Positions 48,301-58,276 of a stretch of 64,000 bases of DNA are shown one piece after another. The stretch lies in contig NC_089982.1 in assembly GCF_036417845.1 (NCBI RefSeq), forward strand, positions 44,417,684-44,481,683, given 5' to 3'. How positions within the stretch are numbered: the stretch's first letter is position 1; each line of letters begins with the position of its first letter. The position numbers and the translations under genes are program-made. Under the pieces are notes generated by a model that saw only the letters and a list, made by a program, of their open reading frames with translations, did not search any database and was not told where the DNA came from. Source of the stretch: Apteryx mantelli (taxonomy: Eukaryota > Chordata > Aves > Apterygiformes > Apterygidae).

Positions 48301-51300
48301 AAAGTATCTTTGCAACAGTTGAAGAAATCACATGTGAAGCCTACTCATAGATAAAGATCTTATTCACTATATACTTATGTTTGCAGTTACGCCCTCATAA
48401 TAATCTTAAAGAACTAACATGATTATTCATATATGCAAAATTATAACGTGTTAATGAATTGCAAAATAGGAGGCTTATTTTATCTATCTCAGTTGTCATA
48501 TCAGGCCTATGATCATAGTATTCATTCCAAAACCTCAAAGTAACATGGAAAGTAAACACAAATGTTAGTTGGTTGATATGCATGTAAAGCATTGTAAAAA
48601 ATAAAGGTTCCATTTTTTCTGTATAATCTCAGTGTTTTGAAAGACTTCTAGCAGTCCTAACACATACTGCGCATGTAAGAAATGCACTTTTTTCTTGTTT
48701 TGCTTAGGGTAATTTACCTTTCACAGACAACAGGCCTGGATTCATTCAGGACTGGACCCAGGGACGAGCAAGGCTGCCGCGGAGGCGGCACTATAGGAAT
48801 ATTGGAATCCAGGGAGCTTGTTTTCCGATGCAGCGTCTCCTGGGCCAGCGCAGAGCCCTCGCTGTCGGCGGGACAAGCTCCAGCTTTGCTGTGACCACCT
48901 GCTGAAGGAAGCTCCGGCCCAACTGCGCCTTGCAGGGCCAGCTCTGCTGCTGCTTGCTCAGCCTCCAGAGTTGGTGAGGCTGGAGGTGACAGTCGGGGTT
49001 TGCGTTTAGTGGATGCTCCAGAAAGCAGTTTCAGCAAACCTTTTTTTTCTTTCTGTAAACAAAAAACAGTGCTTCATTTCAGAACAAAGATATTTAGCAG
49101 AAAGTTGAACATTTCCTTCTTATAGATGGCATTTGGATCAGAGAGGACTCAGTAAATTAGGAGGAGATGCTTGAGACTCTACAAATAACTACAAAGGATA
49201 AGTATTAAATTTATGAAGAGAAAAATAGTAACTTCTTTGGACCATAAATTGGCTAAGTCCTTTCACTTAGTTACTTAAAGGTAAGTTAAGGTTTACCCTA
49301 ACGGCCAATAGCACTGGCCCAAAAGGTAGTCTAGAATAAGGAGCAAGGAGTTAGATTCCCACAAGGGGAATCTAGGAAGTAAAATGTTTAGTTAACATGG
49401 AAGTTTCTAGGAAAGAATAAAGACTCTATCAAACCAAATTCGGAGAAAAGTCTGCCCTGGAGACTGCTGTCTAGATAAGTGTCTATTTATCCTCCCTCAG
49501 TAAGGGAAAACCTTCACAATTTAGCAGAAATTTGCCACAAGGGGAATGTATTGTGTTTTGCTGCTCTGCTAGAGGGGAGAATTGTAAACATTCTTTTTGC
49601 TTGTCCAGACAAGAATCCCTGAAGACTATTACTTACCCTGAAGAGAATTATTTAAGTAGCTTTTGTGTTTCTTGTCTTTTTTTAAGGGGTATGGCAGTGA
49701 TCTTCTTACCAACCCTTTGACTGAGTGAGTTTAGTGCTTATGAGAGGTGCCAGATTGTAAGCCCTGAAGACAAAAATAAACTATTTAACCACAGAAACAG
49801 AAAAGCATGAGCAATGTGAGATTTTTATGATAGCGTGGGATGCAATGGAATTGGTGAACTGTGAATGAAGAAATCCTCTGTCTCTCTTCCAAGTCTCCAT
49901 TAATTTAAAGCTATTGCAGCAAATAACTGCTGTCTATGAAATGGTCAAGGGAAAAAAAAAAAAAAAGACCCTCCAGAAATTAATATAGTCTAAATATGTT
50001 AGCATCTTTAAGCTCAAGCTCCAAATATATTTTCTAAAAGCCCTGCCTAAAGGCATCTTACTCTGATTTCAGTTGGCTACAGCTAAAGTCATTTTGAAAA
50101 CAAAGTTCCTGGTACCTCCACTTGACAATAATCAACAAAAATAATTAAAAAGTGGGCGAGATTAGTGTACAGAACATGATTATGAACTTCATCAGGGAGT
50201 GCATGTGGGTAAAGAGTAGCACAGTAATTGTCTAGAACATCCGAGATCTAAAGGAAGCTGTTAAAAGACGGTAAAAAAATTAAAGATTATGATAAAGATA
50301 CCACAATCTTAAAATGAAAACAGTTGGAAAGACAGAGGACTTTTTTTTTTTTTTTTTTTGCCTATAATATAACAACCACATGGTTTATTGGCTGGTGAGA
50401 ATGAGTTTAGACCCAGGAGAGAGTACTTCAAATAGAAGGAAGGAAAGCAGACTCACCAGAGGCTCTACTAATCCACATTTAGAAAAGGCAACTGTGGGCT
50501 TGATACTTCAGCTGACTTTTTTTCCTTTATCCAATAAACATGGTTTGGAACATGTTTTTCTATCTGTATATCTATCTGTCTCTAAGACAATAACTTAATG
50601 AGGAAAGTAACCTTTTTAACGATGTAATAAGTAAAATGGAGAATTTCATGCTTAAGTTTTTCCACTTATTTATACAGGCTAAGCAAACAGTGATTTTCAT
50701 TAAATACTACTTTTATTTTATTAGACTGATCTTTTAAAGCTCCTGCAAGTTCATGGTCTTCAGCAATTTCTTCTATCAGTTTAGAGACACTCACTGAATA
50801 ACATTTGATAACCATGCTGCTTTCTAAAATATTCAGGAACCTGGCTGCAAGTCCAGAAAAACAAAATTTTTAAAATTGAAACTGTCAAGCTAATGACTTC
50901 TGAACTGTGTCAATTCACCTTCTGTTTTTAATGTTAATGGCCTGCATCTGCTGCCTTATTTTAACCCTTCACCAAGAATGCTCTGCTCTGTATTTTAATC
51001 CACCCTAAATTATTCTTGTACGGCCAAGAATGGACTTGTCCACAGCTACCGTTGCAAAGTGGATGCCTGAGTTTCAGGCTCAGCATTAAAAGCCTTACAG
51101 TGGTGTTACTCAGAAAATGAAGATGAAAAACAAAAATAAACCTCTTAAAGATTTGCATGACGGAAATAGGAGAATTCAAAATTCAAGGGAGTGATTTTAT
51201 TCTCTGCCCACCTTGCTATCCTTGTCTGGTTTACCGACAGCAGCATTTCCACCAGCTACTAAAGCATTCTCTGGAGATGCAGGAGCTCCAGGATGAGCGT

Positions 51301-54300
51301 TCACAGTTCTCCCACTAACGTCTCCCTCCAAGGAGGGAGGGGTAACAGTGGGAGAATTCGAAGAAGGTGCTGCACACGCCAGTGGGATGGTTGACCGATT
51401 CATGTTCACAGCCGTGACGTAAGCTGCAGTGTTTGAAAGCTGAGGCTGGAGCTGCTGGGAAGCAACAGAGTGGTGGGGAATGATCACAGCAGCAGGAATA
51501 AGGCACGTTGGACTCTGTGCCTGTATGGGTGTCACTGCTGCCGTAGGTCTTTCTTGACTGTGCACAGCAACTAGAACAGAGGAAGAAAATGCGAGAGAAT
51601 TAATCTTTTCACAAGACACACGAAAAGTGAGGTACAGTCGCTGTATTTTAACTCATCAATAAAAATCCTAAGAAGCTTCCTTCCTATCATCATCATCTCC
51701 TATATAATACTATAATGGCATGTTACATGGAATCAAATTTATCTCACCAGAATAAAGAGCTAGCATATGCCTGGTACCCCACTTGCATCAGTAAGCAACA
51801 GAATAACTACAGCCCTGTAACTATTGTGAAGGTGTCTAAGCTGCTGAGTGAAATGCTTCATATAAGAACAGAGATGCAAAGAGAAGATTACATTTTAGTT
51901 CATAAGAGCTAGCTAAATCCTGCCTGCAACTTGTTTGTTCTTTTTAATATGCTGCTTAGTTGTCAGGGCACATAAAACAATGTAGGAAGGAACACTCCTT
52001 ATAGAAGCTGCTAAAAATATAATTGGATTATTTTCCCTAAACTATTCAGTAAATCCACAACAGATTTAGTGGGTCTTTCAAACAATAAGTACAGTGGCAA
52101 TTACTGCTAGGAGTGGTTTCTTTGAAAACATAAGCTATTGTCTCCTGGGATGTTTAAATATAGAAGCAGATTTACTCATACCCTGTGAAATAAGAGAAAC
52201 ATCTACACTGGAAGTTGAAGAATAGCATAGGGCTGAATAAACTAACCTGGGCTACAGCCTAGCTACAAAGTACAGAGCTCTGCATGAACTAATTCATCCA
52301 TTCCAAGAAGCATATGGTTAAATGGTAAACAACACTTGCATTAGGTCATTTAAACAGCTCAAGTATCTCTTTACCACTGGTGATATAAAGTGTAGACATC
52401 TTACCTGAACAATATGAGGCAGAATGCAGCAACTCAGTGCTGCACAGCCTCTTTCCTCCAAATACGCCGGAACTTAATATCTAGGAACAGTCATCCCTTT
52501 AGGTTGGTGCATATACTTCTCAAACATCAATTCACTCTGATATTTCAGATGCTAATTGGAGTCTCAGGCCAGTTGTAAGCAATACCCTCGAATCAAGCCT
52601 CTAGCACTTGCTCTCTTTATTCTGCTCTCTTTACTAATTCCACTGCTAATTTGGTTAGATTGAGCCAACAGTATAATAGCAAAAACTGACACCGTTCACA
52701 AATCTGATATAACAATCCTACAATTAGTATTATATCCAAGTACAATGTCTAAGACAAGAAACAGAAGTCCTTTCTGAGAAGGAAACACAACTAAATGCTA
52801 CATATATTTGTGTGAAACATACCCTCTCCCCCCCGCCACAGACCCTTTTTAACTTTAAGTACTACGAGCATTTCAGACAGGAAGGTTAGGAGGGTGGAGG
52901 CTTGCGTAAATCCAATGGTAGCAAGATTTTTGGTTAAAATGGATTATTACTGCTGCCTTTTGTTTATGAGACAAAGTCTTTTTTTTTTTTCTTTTTTTTT
53001 TTAACAAGGAGCTGCCATTCTTCAAGATACAACTACACTTATGTGCAAACAATAAGGGTACAGGTATGTAATAGCTTTCTGGTTTTGTTTTCTTATCCCT
53101 GATCCATAGGAAGAATGCATCAAGTCACCCTATTTTCATGCAGTTCAGACAGTAATAAAACAAGCAGGGTGCACATTTCCTTCCCAGTTCCTCTCAAAGA
53201 ACACATACTCCTCAGGGTGGGTGACAGCAAGCAATAGCTCATTAAGATCATTTGAAGAAGGGTCCTCAAAGTCCTAAACTAAACTGAAAACAGCCCTGCA
53301 AAATGCAGCATTAATCCTCGAAGCTTCACCAAGAGGATAATGCTCAGCAAAGGTGTTCGGGAAAGCTCAAGATGATCACATTTCAGATGCCAACTACAAA
53401 GTTTTCCGTAACATTTGAACATAAAGCAGCCATTATTGCTTCACTTCTAGTTAAATGGGCCCTTATAAGGAAAAGATCTCTATTCATCTCCCAACAGCAC
53501 ACCTTTACACTGCAATCCAGTGGAGAGTTCTCTGTGAAGAGACTGCAGCCCCTTTGATTTTTCCATTTTGGACTTGAAAAGTTGGCTGGAAGTACGTTAT
53601 CACGTTTTCCAGCTGACCAGAGCTGTAAGAACTTACTCATCTTGACAGTGGTAAAAGTGCAGAAGTACAGGCATAGAAAGGCCTCTGGAGCCTGCAGGAG
53701 CTTTTTCTTCTGTGCTCTCATTTGGAAGTTCCTCAGCAGCGCAAAAGAAGCATTTAAAGTAGAAAACACCTGTGCCTGAGAGGCAGGAAAATACAGATGT
53801 TTTGCTTTATCTTCTCTTTCCAGCTGCCAATAGCACCTGGGCTTCTTGCTTTCATTTCATGGTAAAGAATGAAGTTGTTGGGCTGGATCAGATGCCATAG
53901 TCCTTTACAAGATCATACTGGAGGAAGACGGGGCCAATTAGGGAAATAAAGGCTCTAAAGATATCGCCAGATATCCTACCTTCAAAAACAAACCTGGTGC
54001 TGACATCTGAACATGCATGTAAGGTTTTCTAAGGAGATGCACAACTTTGAAGGAGGTGTGGGCTCATTCATGGATACTGAGACCATGAGAATCATAACGA
54101 TCCTTAAGGGGATAAAAGATTTATTTGAATCTTTTGTTTTCTCTTCTGCTCTGCCAATAAGGACCTAGTGATTAAAAAAAGACTTCCAGTCATGGCTCTT
54201 TCAGCCAAGAGATCCCAAATAAAAGGCTGAAAGAAGGAATACTGGGATAGTTTTCATCAGATTAAGGTGTTTTCTTTTGAGGCCCTAGGAGCAACTGGAA

Positions 54301-55109
54301 CACGTAAGGCTCTAATTGTGTGGTATTATCCTAGCTTGGCAAATCCACAGAGGAGCACATGAATTTGGTAAACAAAGTCTCCTGAAAGCACAACTATCCA
54401 TCTTTCTGGGTCTGAGTTTAAGTAACAGGAGGTCATGTTTCACTATGATATGGCCTGTCACAGGTAGTGAAGACAGAGACAGACCCATCAGAAACACACA
54501 ATTTTATGTCATAGATGGTACATATCTTGAACCCAGTATAGTCACAGTGTTTCAGAGTCAAAGTCAGAAGTTACAGTCAATAGTTTAGAGAACAAACTGG
54601 AATGCCTAAAGGCCAACCCTGAGCTAAAGCATTGAAAAAGAAGAATGAATGAATGCAAAAGGTCTTCAAAGATGTTAGGAGAAAATTTAAATGTGAATGC
54701 CAAACCAGAGCAATATGTAGTTGTTATGCAGTTAATATTTGTTAAAAAAATAAGCTATGACTAAGATGTTCTTATTTTTATTACTACATGAATTGCATAT
54801 GAGTGGGGAAGCTCAGACAATATGCCCCCATCCCAGATAGTGCTAGAATAAAAAATTCCACTTAAAGTACTTGCATACAAATTCCCAACAGCAGCAGTAT
54901 ATACGTACACACAAGTGCTTGATGGAGATTAAGAGATACAAAATTCAGAGCAGTAAACTAGCATTTCAGAAAGCATTCAGCTCTATAAAACAACATTAAA
55001 AAGCCTTTTTTTTTCTTTTTTTTAAACATATATTTACACATAGCCTGACTCCAGCTATCTGCTCAGACAGACTCTAGAGTTTGCCTACCCCATACACAAC
55101 TTTTTTATT

Positions 55110-55141
<32 letters not shown>

Positions 55142-58100
55142 CATCATCATTATCATTACCTGTTCTAACCGCATTGCGAGCCTGGTTGACCGTCATTTGT
55201 CCTGTCATGTGCACAAGGACCTTGGTTTGCGGACTGGTTTGGATATGTGCTGCAGAAACCACAGCTGTGGGTACTGTGCTGGAGTTCACTGCCACACCAT
55301 TCCCCTGCAGCTTCTGAGATGTTCCGCTAGCAGTGGAAGGGCTGACCATTGTTACCACTCGTCCTGTCTGGCCAGCAGTAGACATGGGAACTTTTGTTTG
55401 GGATGCACTTGTTACTGTCCTGCCAAAATTCAAAACAAAAAAATGAAACACAACTGAAAAATGAGCTAGTTACTAAAACCCACAGCTCCTCTATTATTGC
55501 GTTTTTAGGATTAAATACAAAACCAAAAATCATTTTGAACTTGAAGTTAGGTAAACTATTTAGACACCTGTATAAAAATATACCTTGTAACTGGGGCCAC
55601 ATAATTGCCAGGAAAAACACCGATCTTGCTTGTATGCATAGAAGTTCCTTTGAACCAGCCATCTTGACAGCGTTCAAACACTAAGAACATTTCTCCCTTC
55701 CGCAGTTCCAGTTCATCATCTTTTCGAGGAGTGTATGGATATATAGCAATGTATCTAAAAGAGGAAAGTAGATGATTCTCAATATACGCAATTGTTAAGT
55801 GACGGTTTTTAATTCTTTTAGGCTTCTGTTTTCTAGCTGAGAGAGAATCAAGAGTCAGAGGTGACAAGGCATGGCAGAAAGGGTTACATGTTTGCTGATC
55901 TATCATAACGGCTACAATATTAAAACATGTTATGGCAAAATTAGGGGAAACAATTGTTAAGAATATATTCCCAACTGTGCGTTAGCATAACATTCAATAC
56001 TTCTAATAAGATCGTTCATTTTCTTAACTAAGTTAATGAATTTAATTAATAGGTGTTTATTGACTAGTTATCCCACCATATCCCACTTTTCTCTCAGTAT
56101 GTTTATTTCTAATATCTCTTCCACTTTGCGACATGCCAACTTCTTTTTTGGGGAGTACTAATAGTTGGGACTGAAAGATCAGGATCAGAAATAGTTTTCA
56201 AAATGCAACCTTGGAATCTCCCTGTAGTCCCCGTTTCCCTGGATCTCCCTGAATTCCCCAGATTCCCTCTAATCAGAATCTCTCTGCGGTGCTAGAAAAA
56301 TATATGTTACTGGAACTTGAAATTAATGGGTAAGGTAGCTAGCAGTTGTTGAAGTTTTAAAGCCTACTTCCTTTTTGCTCTCCTAAGCAACAATACCGAA
56401 AAGCATAATACAGTGCATCAGAAACAACAGTGAGGGCTGATAAACTTTTCTTTTTCTTTTCTTTTTTTTTTTAACACTTTTATATAAAAGTTCCTGCAAT
56501 CCTGCAATTGCATGCTGAAAAATTTGTAACTGCAAAATTTCCTGTTATCACATTAAAAAGAGACACTGTTCTACCAACTACAGTGTTCTGTTTTCTGCCA
56601 CAAGTTAAACATAAAACCTTTTAAACCTTAAACCTTATACACTTACTGACCCAGACCTTTTGGAAATTACATACTCTAATAAATCACATTTCCTCAAAAA
56701 TAATATACTTTTCACCAGAGGCAGCCAATTAGGGTGGCTGATGAGCAGACTACCCTTCCTTTTTGAAAAACAATCCACAATTACTTGCACTGCTTGTCTT
56801 TCCATTCCCCTTGTTACCCCAAGAATAAAAAGAAGTGTTCTCCAGGCAAAATCGTCTCTTTTGCACAGTAAAGACAGTATTAACCGTACACATCTCCTTT
56901 TTCCATTAGATCTTTGTTCTTTGCTGTCCACCCAAGAACCTTGGCATTAACTGCAAAAATGATTTAAAGACAATACAGTGGCAAATATATGACACACTGG
57001 AAACAAAAAGCTTCATTGGCACAAGATTTAGGGATGATCTACAAAGCTGCAGAGTAAAGCTGCCTGTGAAAGCAGCTAATTGGTGTTCATTAACTTCCCT
57101 TTTAGTTAAATCAGTCCAAATTTCCTTAGTATCCTCATATAGAGCAATGCTTTGAAGATGGAGAACAGGAATAAATGAGATAGGAACTCAATTAACTGCA
57201 CTAAGCACAGTGATCCATAAAAAAATTGTTAAAATGCTTGATGCCAAAGAAATAGCCCAAACCCATATGCACCTGCTATACAAGAAAGGTGTTCTTTTGG
57301 AGCGGGAGGAAACCTGGTGCGAAGATAAAATAAAAGACACAGAACAAAAGTGGTCCTTGCATTATTCAAATGCCTTATTAGATGGTTCAACCACTCCCAA
57401 ATTTTATTTTTTCTTTTATCTTTCCTCTTCTCCAAACCACACATAAAGAAGTTTCCAAGAAGAAAGATGCTGTCAGCAGCACATGTCAATATACAAAATA
57501 TTATCACCCAGAAGGATGACGCACATTTGCTTGTATTACAAGCGTGAAGACATAATGCTAACTAGCAGCTCTCTGCCTTCATTCCAAATTGCCACCCACT
57601 AATTAATGAAACTGTAGAATCCTCAATCAAATTTCACTTGCAACTTGCATAGGCAGCCTGACAATGACATGCTAATATAACAGTCTAAATGATATACAGC
57701 GTTTGCTGTGTTTTGGCATAAGCTATTCCACACGAGAATAGCCTTTTCATTCCATTCATAATAGAAAACATTGGATAAATTCACTCCAGGGCTTGCTGCT
57801 TGCAAGTACACAGTCTTCATTCCTAACTCAAGGATTCATTCATCTTATGCACGATAAATACTTTATATTTTTGAAGTGAGTCCTTTGAATATACAGCAAC
57901 ATCTGATTATATTTACCTAAGCCATAAATAGCCCTCAGCAAGAAGGCTGTTTGGGGATATCACCTTTATGTATGTTTTGTTGCTTTTGTTCCTCGTTATA
58001 TGCATGGCTTTCTGGGAATTCTAGCAGAACATAGGCCAGCTGGCAAGAAATAAGTACACACACTGTTATTGATCTCATTCCATTTCTTTGACTGGCAACA

Positions 58101-58276
58101 AGGTTCAATTTTACTTACACACTCGGTCGACTTTGTGGTCGTAAATGTGCCATTTGGTCAGTTGATCCTGATGTAGGCCTTTGTGTTACACCTGCAGATG
58201 GAGGTCCAGAAGAGGCCGATGCAATGATTGCGGCAGACAAGAGAGGCGGTGGCGGTGGAAGAGGAGGATTCATATT
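39171..58276 (-). CDS. SH3RF1: SH3 domain-containing RING finger 1 (POSH), 3' half: last six coding exons
   Basis: Minus-strand exons at 58119-58276, 55584-55754, 55160-55419, 51212-51570, 48718-49052 and 39171-39339 total 1,452 bases. Phases are consistent throughout, giving the C-terminal 483 residues plus stop. The encoded order is a proline-rich segment, the third SH3 domain ([19 protein letters not shown]), a long Ser/Thr/Pro/Ala-rich linker with [17 protein letters not shown], a basic [19 protein letters not shown] segment, and the fourth SH3 domain ending [11 protein letters not shown]. The last domain matches human as I remember it almost residue for residue. From family knowledge the protein is an E3 ubiquitin ligase and a scaffold for Rac1-MLK-MKK-JNK signalling, acting at Golgi and endosomal membranes. 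The RING and SH3-1/2 exons lie beyond 64 kb. The last intron carries an antisense CR1. Confidence 0.96.
39346..39373. repeat. (AAAT)n microsatellite at the SH3RF1 terminal acceptor
   Basis: About seven tetranucleotide units on plus read as (TTTA)n on the minus strand. They end five bases from the AG of the last SH3RF1 intron. Confidence 0.95.
39374..40991 (-). other. SH3RF1: SH3RF1 last intron, 3' part
   Basis: AT-rich intronic sequence. I see no repeat family or exon between the terminal SH3RF1 exon and the exon-like frame at 40,994. Confidence 0.6.
40994..41170 (-). CDS. Unrecognised exon-like open frame with consensus donor
   Basis: The minus-strand ATG at 41,170 has A at -3. It opens 59 codons beginning [12 protein letters not shown], with a mixed hydrophilic, protein-like composition ([26 protein letters not shown]). 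It ends at a strong donor CAG|GTGAGC (40,994/40,993). In-frame TAA lies 16 codons upstream of the ATG. The frame lies inside the last SH3RF1 intron on the same strand. Its phase-0 donor does not fit the phase of the SH3RF1 terminal exon: splicing to that exon would read out of frame and stop after 11 codons. A phase-compatible acceptor exists at 38,293. I do not recognise the protein. It could be a nested small gene, an alternative transcript start, or chance. Confidence 0.35.
41520..41960 (-). promoter_or_regulatory. CpG-richer patch upstream of the orphan exon
   Basis: CpG dinucleotides (acgtcg, ccgg, aacgca, tcgttc, gcggg, accgg) cluster here, unlike the surrounding intron. On the minus strand 'ccacaattccctgc' near 41,541-41,554 resembles the ACTACAATTCCC core bound by ZNF143. 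The patch lies 350-800 bases upstream of the 59-codon frame, where a promoter would be expected. No transcript evidence is available. Confidence 0.3.
41961..42600 (-). other. SH3RF1: SH3RF1 intron sequence left of the CR1
   Basis: Ordinary AT-rich intron. Nothing else is recognised. The CR1 begins at 42,601, directly after 'attattaaaatta'. Confidence 0.6.
42601..43066 (+). promoter_or_regulatory. CR1 5'UTR with TATA-like box and repeated initiator block
   Basis: A block of about 52 bases starting gagcgcagct and including gcagcagtttgcgcag occurs twice, at 42,601-42,651 and 42,964-43,015. In front of the second copy are TATATAAG (42,945-42,952) and an AP-1-type TGAGTCA (42,922-42,928). The element's 5' end coincides with the start of the first copy, whose upstream TATA is absent. 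I infer an internal promoter and RNA initiation near the block start. The ORF1 ATG follows at 43,067. Confidence 0.6.
43067..44127 (+). pseudogene. CR1 ORF1 (zinc-binding / coiled-coil / SGNH esterase), one-base frameshift near its end
   Basis: As it stands the frame reads 43,067-44,038 (323 codons). Residues C39, C42, C57 and C60 form a CxxC-x14-CxxC pair typical of a zinc-binding module. A charged heptad-like stretch, [15 protein letters not shown] (66-80), looks coiled-coil. GDSLLQG (192-198) and HVGAND (244-249) are blocks I and III of the SGNH hydrolase domain known in CR1 ORF1. Near 44,021 one base appears to be missing. The conserved tail, with block V RDGIHL and [13 protein letters not shown], continues in the -1 frame to TAG at 44,125-44,127. 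The present product therefore lacks the catalytic Asp/His block. Confidence 0.85.
44133..47052 (+). pseudogene. CR1 ORF2 (endonuclease plus reverse transcriptase), broken
   Basis: ORF2 starts at 44,133, five bases after the original ORF1 stop. The APE-type endonuclease has N61, E88 (ITETWW), D194 in GDFNHPD and SDH at 261-263, and appears complete. The reverse transcriptase begins at about residue 495 ([16 protein letters not shown]). A net frameshift near 46,115-46,150 ends the first frame at TAG 46,149-46,151 (672 codons). The remainder, [14 protein letters not shown] to [10 protein letters not shown], continues in the next frame to 47,052. Motif A reads LNFSKAFD (Asn at 46,005-46,007) and motif C reads FADN (Asn at 46,270-46,272). 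The family has Asp at both positions, so the polymerase would be inactive even without the frameshift. Confidence 0.92.
47128..48717 (-). other. SH3RF1: SH3RF1 last intron, 5' part
   Basis: AT-rich intron between the CR1 and the exon ending at 48,718. No other feature is seen. Confidence 0.7.
48718..49052 (-). CDS. SH3RF1: SH3RF1 exon: basic segment and linker before SH3-4
   Basis: Begins [20 protein letters not shown] and ends APPPRQ-like [19 protein letters not shown] then VVCER. The acceptor is ...gtttacag at 49,053-49,054, and an eight-base A run follows at the exon start. The donor is GTAAAT at 48,717, splitting the Arg codon ag|g. Confidence 0.94.
49053..51211 (-). other. SH3RF1: SH3RF1 intron
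   Basis: Mostly unique AT-rich sequence. A long T run lies at 50,341-50,359. The segment at about 49,240-49,800 has a different texture: a short hairpin (agattccc...ggggaatct near 49,353-49,372), a 13-base direct repeat (ccacaaggggaat at 49,359 and 49,535) and AATAAA near its end. It might be an old LTR, but no family is recognised. Confidence 0.5.
51212..51570 (-). CDS. SH3RF1: SH3RF1 exon: central linker
   Basis: Encodes [15 protein letters not shown]..., a variable Ser/Ala/Pro-rich middle, and KPDKDSK at the end. The acceptor is ...tgttctag at 51,571-51,572 and the donor is GTGGGC at 51,211 in phase 0. Confidence 0.93.
51571..55159 (-). other. SH3RF1: SH3RF1 intron
   Basis: Intron of 3.6 kb. 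T-rich runs occur at 52,980-53,002. The only long frame (53,383-53,769, minus) lacks family resemblance. The 5' end next to the donor is a simple-repeat tract (55,104-55,158). Confidence 0.7.
55104..55158. repeat. (TTTA)n(TTA)n(TCA)n tract abutting an SH3RF1 donor
   Basis: On plus, (TTTA)n gives way to (TTA)n and then TCATCATCATTATCATTA. On the minus strand the tract starts within the GTAATG donor itself and extends about 55 bases into the intron. Confidence 0.95.
55160..55419 (-). CDS. SH3RF1: SH3RF1 exon: linker after SH3-3
   Basis: Encodes [18 protein letters not shown]... to [17 protein letters not shown], strongly similar to the mammalian linker. The acceptor is ...ttttggcag at 55,420-55,421. 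The donor is GTAATG at 55,159, which runs straight into a trinucleotide/tetranucleotide repeat tract. Confidence 0.94.
55584..55754 (-). CDS. SH3RF1: SH3RF1 exon: third SH3 domain
   Basis: This 171-base exon encodes nearly all of SH3-3. It has the ALYDY-like motif AIYPY, the acidic DDELEL stretch, the DGWFKG tryptophan and the FPGNYV end with [10 protein letters not shown]. The acceptor is ...tcttttag at 55,755-55,756 and the donor is GTATAT at 55,583. Confidence 0.95.
55755..58118 (-). other. SH3RF1: SH3RF1 intron
   Basis: Intron of 2.36 kb. Overlapping opposite-strand frames near 56.6-56.95 kb look like chance. Nothing else is seen. Confidence 0.7.
58119..58276 (-). CDS. SH3RF1: SH3RF1 exon: proline-rich segment before SH3-3
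   Basis: Encodes [16 protein letters not shown]... through [16 protein letters not shown]. The acceptor is ...ttatgtcag at 58,277-58,278. The donor is GTAAGT at 58,118, splitting the Val codon gt|a. Confidence 0.93.

Noticed and set aside
53383-53769. 128-codon minus-strand frame inside an SH3RF1 intron
   Set aside because: It has no homology I recognise, low-complexity Lys/Phe runs and an overlapping plus-strand frame. SH3RF1 exons on either side join in phase without it.
56635-56950. Overlapping frames of 98 and 96 codons on opposite strands
   Set aside because: They are antisense mirror frames in an intron with no family motifs, consistent with chance.
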